A stretch of 45,207 nt of DNA from a virus, in IMG/VR virus record IMGVR_UViG_3300035070_002615, positions 1 through 45,207 of that record. One strand, written 5' to 3'. Positions 41,531 to 45,207 of this stretch are shown here, in pieces. Every line of letters begins with the position of its first letter. The first letter of the stretch is position 1. The notes below the pieces were generated by a model. That model saw nothing but the letters and a program-made list of their open reading frames with translations. It was not told the DNA's origin and did no database searches. A program made the position numbers and the translations under genes.

Positions 41531-43168
41531 ATGACGGAAGTAGATTTTAAGGTCAAAAAGGGTTTTGTGTCCGAAAATGGGGATTTAACTCTACAGAATG
41601 GTAATATCGAATTAGCGAATGGTCATGCTGATATAGATAACATCAGGATTGATGGTAATACTATATCAAGTCAAGATACTAATGGTGCTATTGCTCTAAT
41701 ACCTAATGGTGACGGTTTAGTGAAAATTAATACTGGTAATTCAGAGTTTTATCTTCCAACAAGTGATTCTCCTACTGCCGGACATGTAATCACTTTTCCT
41801 AGTAGTGGTAAACAAACAATATGGTCAGCCCCTACTGCTGGTGGTGTAGCAGCAGATGATATTACAACTGGTGATGCAGCCATAAATATCGTAACAACGT
41901 CTGGGAATATTACATTAGACGCTCAAGCGACAGATGCTGATATTATCTTTAAAGTGGATGATGGTAATACTCCTGTCACTGCTTTGACATTAGATGGTTC
42001 TGATGCTGGTAGAGGTATTTTTGCAGGTAATGTTACTGTAACTGGTAATGAAGTTGCATTTGGTAATGGTGCAACTATTGTAAACACTAATGCTAATTTA
42101 TTAACAATTACTGAAGCAACTACAGCCTTTAGTGCAGATGTCACTGTTGGTGGTGATTTACGAATAAACGGAAATGACATCAAGGCTTCTGACGGCACTA
42201 CTGCAATTACTCTGAGTGGGGCAAACGTTGAACTTGCTGGAAATTTGACTGTAACGGGAACAACTACGACTAACAATGTAGAAACTGTAAGCACTAGCAA
42301 TGGTGTGATATTTGAAGGAAATCAAGTAGATGGTCATGATATATTGTTAAAAGCAGGTTCAGTTAGTAATGGAGGTCAAACTATTACTTTACCTGATGAA
42401 ACTGGTACTGTACTAACTAGTGCATCTACAGCATCTGCTCTTACATCTGTAGGTACATTAACTGCTTTAACAGTAGACAATATAAGTATTAATGGTTCTA
42501 CAATCGGACACACTAGTGATACTGATTTAATTACACTTGCTAATGGATTATTAACAGTAGCAGGAGAGATATCAGTAACAACACTTGACATTGGTGGAAC
42601 TAACGTCACAGCAACAGCAACAGAACTCAATGTTTTGGATAATGTGACGGCTGGAACTGTTACTGCAAGTTTAGGACTAGTTGTTGATAGCAATAAAGAT
42701 ATCGCTACATTAAATCAACTAGATTCAGCAACGCTCAAGGCAGGTGCTGGTGTTGCTGTAGCGACTGGTGGAGACCATATAATAATTGGAGATGACGATA
42801 AAACCAGTATTTATTCTAAAACTTCTGCATCTACTAGTTTTAGTGCAGGTACTGCAACAACCATATTCACATTAGCAAGTGGTACAAATAAAGGCGTTAA
42901 ACTTTTAATTCATTTTAAACAAGTTAATAGTCCTTATAACGTTCACATGGAAGAAATGTTAGTTACATGGGGTGGTTCTAGTAGTGATACAAGTGCAGGG
43001 GCTGATGCAGATGTACATGTAGTGCAATACGGTCTAATCCGTACAGATGTATCGGGTGCAGGTTCGGGTACAATAACTGTGGCTCGTAGTAGTGCTAACA
43101 TAAATGTTCAATGGACTTCAGCAGCGGCTGAAAATTGGGTTTATAAAATACATGCTGTCAAAATATGA
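41531..43168 (+). CDS. tail fibre protein 2, marine virus type
   Basis: GAGGTGATTAAATG start. The 545-residue protein is Thr/Gly/Asn-rich with short strand repeats. It has NLTVTGTTTTNNVETVS (about 236-252), and TATELNVLDNVTAGT (about 357-371), both fibre motifs of marine viruses. The central TLPDETGTVLT segment (about 285) is also typical. The C-terminal 105 residues are a distinct strand-rich domain with KGVKLLIHFKQV and VEEM-like strands, likely a tip or chaperone-type end. It follows fibre 1 by 9 bases and shares its architecture. Confidence 0.8.
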   Translation: MTEVDFKVKKGFVSENGDLTLQNGNIELANGHADIDNIRIDGNTISSQDTNGAIALIPNGDGLVKINTGNSEFYLPTSDSPTAGHVITFPSSGKQTIWSAPTAGGVAADDITTGDAAINIVTTSGNITLDAQATDADIIFKVDDGNTPVTALTLDGSDAGRGIFAGNVTVTGNEVAFGNGATIVNTNANLLTITEATTAFSADVTVGGDLRINGNDIKASDGTTAITLSGANVELAGNLTVTGTTTTNNVETVSTSNGVIFEGNQVDGHDILLKAGSVSNGGQTITLPDETGTVLTSASTASALTSVGTLTALTVDNISINGSTIGHTSDTDLITLANGLLTVAGEISVTTLDIGGTNVTATATELNVLDNVTAGTVTASLGLVVDSNKDIATLNQLDSATLKAGAGVAVATGGDHIIIGDDDKTSIYSKTSASTSFSAGTATTIFTLASGTNKGVKLLIHFKQVNSPYNVHMEEMLVTWGGSSSDTSAGADADVHVVQYGLIRTDVSGAGSGTITVARSSANINVQWTSAAAENWVYKIHAVKI

Positions 43169-43177
43169 GGTGGAAAA

Positions 43178-45207
43178 ATGGTAACATATACACCTTTTAA
43201 GGCATTACACGGTGCAAAAATCGAAGATGATGGTAATGCTGAAATTAATGTAGAGAGATATAGCGGTGCTATTATCCGTATACAATCGCAAGCATCTGCT
43301 GGTAGAATTGAAACAACAAATTCACACGAATTGTGGTTAGGTGCAAATGCCACTGGTAGAATTGAAATTCAATCTGGTGGATTAGTAAGCATACCCGGTG
43401 CTTTGACAGTTAGTGGTACATTTAATGCAACACTTGCTACTGCTGCTCAAACTAACATTACATCTCTTGGTTCTTTATCATCATTAGATGTTAATGGTGA
43501 TGCTACTGTATCAGGTAATCTATCATTAGATGGTTCTAATAAAGAATTAAGATTTTATGAAGGTTCTAATTATGTAGGGTTTGAAGCACCTGCTTTATCT
43601 GCTGACCAAATATGGGTATTACCTGCTGCTGACGGTAGTGCCAATCAAGCCTTAACTACGGATGGTAGCGGTAATTTCCAATGGACAAGTGCAGGTAGTA
43701 TTGCAGGAGCAGGTAGCAATTTATCTCTTGCCAACGGTACTAACAATCGGATTGTAACTGCGGTAGATGGTAGTAATCTAAACGGTGAAGCAAATTTAAC
43801 TTTTGATGGTTCTACATTGACCGTTGCAGGTAATATGTTAGTTAACAATAATGGCTCAATAAAGGCAAACGGAAGTGGGTCTTTACTACTTGGAAATACA
43901 AATAGTGGTGTTATTAAAGTTCATGGAGATACAGGTTCATCTATTGTAGAAGGTTATGGTAATCACCTAATTCTACAAACAGTGCGTGATAGTGATGATA
44001 TTATATTTAATGTAAATGCAGGTGGCACAGATAGCGATTCTACTGTTGTTGAAGCGATGAGAATACATGGGCCGGATGCTAATATTGGAATAGGCACTAC
44101 AAGTCCTTCAACAGAACTCCATGTATCGGGTGCTGACCATCCTTCAATAAGAGTCACTGGAACTGACAATGATGGTGCTGACCCTGCAATTGAGTTATTG
44201 GGAACTGCTGATTCTTTTGTAGAAGGAGGACAACTTTGGTATGATAATGGTACAGGAGTTCTTCACCTTGCATCACTTTACAACAATGATGCCGCAGACA
44301 TACAATTCCATACCAAGACTGCCGCAGACAGAAGCACATCAAATGTAAGAATGACAATAGCGGGTGATGGTAAAGTCGGAATAAACACGACAAATCCACA
44401 ACAGACATTAGATATTGACGGAAACTTTTTCTTAGGAAAGAGTGGTGAAAGCACTGCTCTTACAGGCTCTCCACAAATTTTCGTGCAAGGAGATACCGCA
44501 GTTGCCACGTTTACGGCAGACAACACATCATCAGGCGACCAAATTGCAGGTATTAGGGTATTTGGAGACAGTTATCGCTCTATCGGCATGGTGATAGGTG
44601 ACTATAATAACAGCGATGGTTCAGTCACAGAAGATTGGATATTCGGCAGACAATACGCATCAGGGAGCAAGGCGGGTATATTTGCCGCTCCTGAGAATGG
44701 TGGTGATGAGTACATCACTGTCAACTCAGATTCCCAAAAAGCAGTAAAGATTGCAGGTGACAATGACGACATAGACTTCATTATACACGGCTCTAGCGGA
44801 GAGTATTTCCGAGCAGAAGCATCAACAGGAAGAGTTGGAATAGGCACTACGAGTCCTTCTGCACCACTTCATATATACACTACTTCAACAAGTGAACCTT
44901 CGTTACTTATAGAAAACGATGAAGCACAAGCCCCTGCTGATGCCATAATTAGACTACAATCTTCCGGTGGTTCTAATACTTGGATTGATTTTATTCAGAA
45001 TACATATGGTCAATTAGATATAACAGGTGGAGGTAGCACTAGAAGACAGATACTAACTGTTGATGACCCTGATACTGCTGATGCTTGCACAATTAGTTTC
45101 AACAAAGAACACTTTGATTGGAATACACAAATATTCGGAGATTCTTCTACCCCTGCTATATTTGTTGAAGGTGGAAATTCAAATGTCGGAATAGGAACTA
45201 CAAGTCC
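43178..45207 (+). CDS. tail fibre protein 3, 3' truncated by the window
   Basis: ATG at 43178 with GAGGTGG (43167-43173) upstream. The frame is open to the right edge (676 codons and 2 bases), with no stop, so the C-terminus is missing. The first 270 residues are Gly/Ser/Asn/Ala-rich with short strands (GALTVSGTFNATL, LSLDGSNKELRFYEG). From about 300 on it carries repeats of VGIGTTSP-type units followed by a Leu-containing strand. This repeat pattern is common in marine phage fibres and structural proteins. The base composition changes near 44160 (see finding). Confidence 0.8.
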   Translation, partial: MVTYTPFKALHGAKIEDDGNAEINVERYSGAIIRIQSQASAGRIETTNSHELWLGANATGRIEIQSGGLVSIPGALTVSGTFNATLATAAQTNITSLGSLSSLDVNGDATVSGNLSLDGSNKELRFYEGSNYVGFEAPALSADQIWVLPAADGSANQALTTDGSGNFQWTSAGSIAGAGSNLSLANGTNNRIVTAVDGSNLNGEANLTFDGSTLTVAGNMLVNNNGSIKANGSGSLLLGNTNSGVIKVHGDTGSSIVEGYGNHLILQTVRDSDDIIFNVNAGGTDSDSTVVEAMRIHGPDANIGIGTTSPSTELHVSGADHPSIRVTGTDNDGADPAIELLGTADSFVEGGQLWYDNGTGVLHLASLYNNDAADIQFHTKTAADRSTSNVRMTIAGDGKVGINTTNPQQTLDIDGNFFLGKSGESTALTGSPQIFVQGDTAVATFTADNTSSGDQIAGIRVFGDSYRSIGMVIGDYNNSDGSVTEDWIFGRQYASGSKAGIFAAPENGGDEYITVNSDSQKAVKIAGDNDDIDFIIHGSSGEYFRAEASTGRVGIGTTSPSAPLHIYTTSTSEPSLLIENDEAQAPADAIIRLQSSGGSNTWIDFIQNTYGQLDITGGGSTRRQILTVDDPDTADACTISFNKEHFDWNTQIFGDSSTPAIFVEGGNSNVGIGTTS
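44081..45207 (+). repeat. four VGIGTTSP-type repeats in fibre 3
   Basis: Repeat starts at 44081 (NIGIGTTSPS), 44372 (KVGINTTNPQ), 44831 (RVGIGTTSPS) and 45182 (NVGIGTTSP, cut). Each copy except the cut last one is followed by a Leu-x-Val/Ile strand. Copies 1, 3 and 4 are nearly identical over about 20 bases; copy 2 is diverged. Spacing is 291, 459 and 351 bases, so each unit begins a strand domain of varying length. Confidence 0.75.

Noticed and set aside
1-45207. CRISPR array, tRNA genes, insertion sequences or integrase
   Set aside because: No direct-repeat/spacer pattern, cloverleaf-like sequence, terminal inverted repeats or recombinase motif was seen.

Overview
The window is one strand-coherent structural (late) region of a tailed double-stranded DNA virus. 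All genes lie on the + strand with almost no spacing: many stops and starts overlap (TAATG or ATGA), and the largest gaps are about 43 bases. No integrase, terminase, replication, lysis, tRNA or CRISPR element is visible. The DNA is AT-rich, and most starts follow a GAGGTGA or AGGTGA Shine-Dalgarno (SD) sequence 4 to 8 bases upstream. The fibre genes carry motifs I know from marine phage and virus tail fibres. This fits a marine tailed virus. An archaeal host, for example Marine Group II Euryarchaeota with magrovirus-like viruses, is possible but is an inference that this window alone cannot prove.

Head region (1 to about 14690): the Pro/Gly-rich C-terminus of an upstream protein (perhaps the portal), three small proteins (one resembling the end of the later scaffold, two with cysteine clusters), and a 2143-residue protein whose C-terminal part contains a degenerate ATP-dependent DNA ligase-like nucleotidyltransferase domain. 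These are followed by an HK97-type S78 prohead protease fused to a scaffold, with an apparent internal start for the scaffold alone, then the HK97-fold major capsid protein. Six small proteins follow the capsid gene (one with a HeH/SAP-like segment, one zinc ribbon, one His-rich). The region ends with an enlarged head-tail adaptor.

Tail region (14683 to 38913): a small protein of unknown role, a tail-terminator candidate, a large tail tube protein, a SAP-domain protein, a tail-assembly-chaperone-like pair in -1 phase, a very short tape measure candidate (234 residues, with internal repeats), a distal-tail or baseplate candidate, a 5500-residue protein with an N-terminal LamG-like domain, a tail-hub-like protein and a small baseplate protein. 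No sheath gene is seen, so the particle is probably siphovirus-like with a short tail and a very large tip or fibre structure.

Fibre region (38915 to the end): three consecutive modular fibre genes with repeated marine-virus fibre motifs. The last is cut by the window edge and has visibly different base composition in its repeat part.

The most notable observations are the catalytically dead ligase-like domain inside a giant head-region protein, the nested scaffold start, the 106-residue protein that resembles the C-terminal end of the scaffold, and the contrast between a tiny tape measure and a 5500-residue tip protein.
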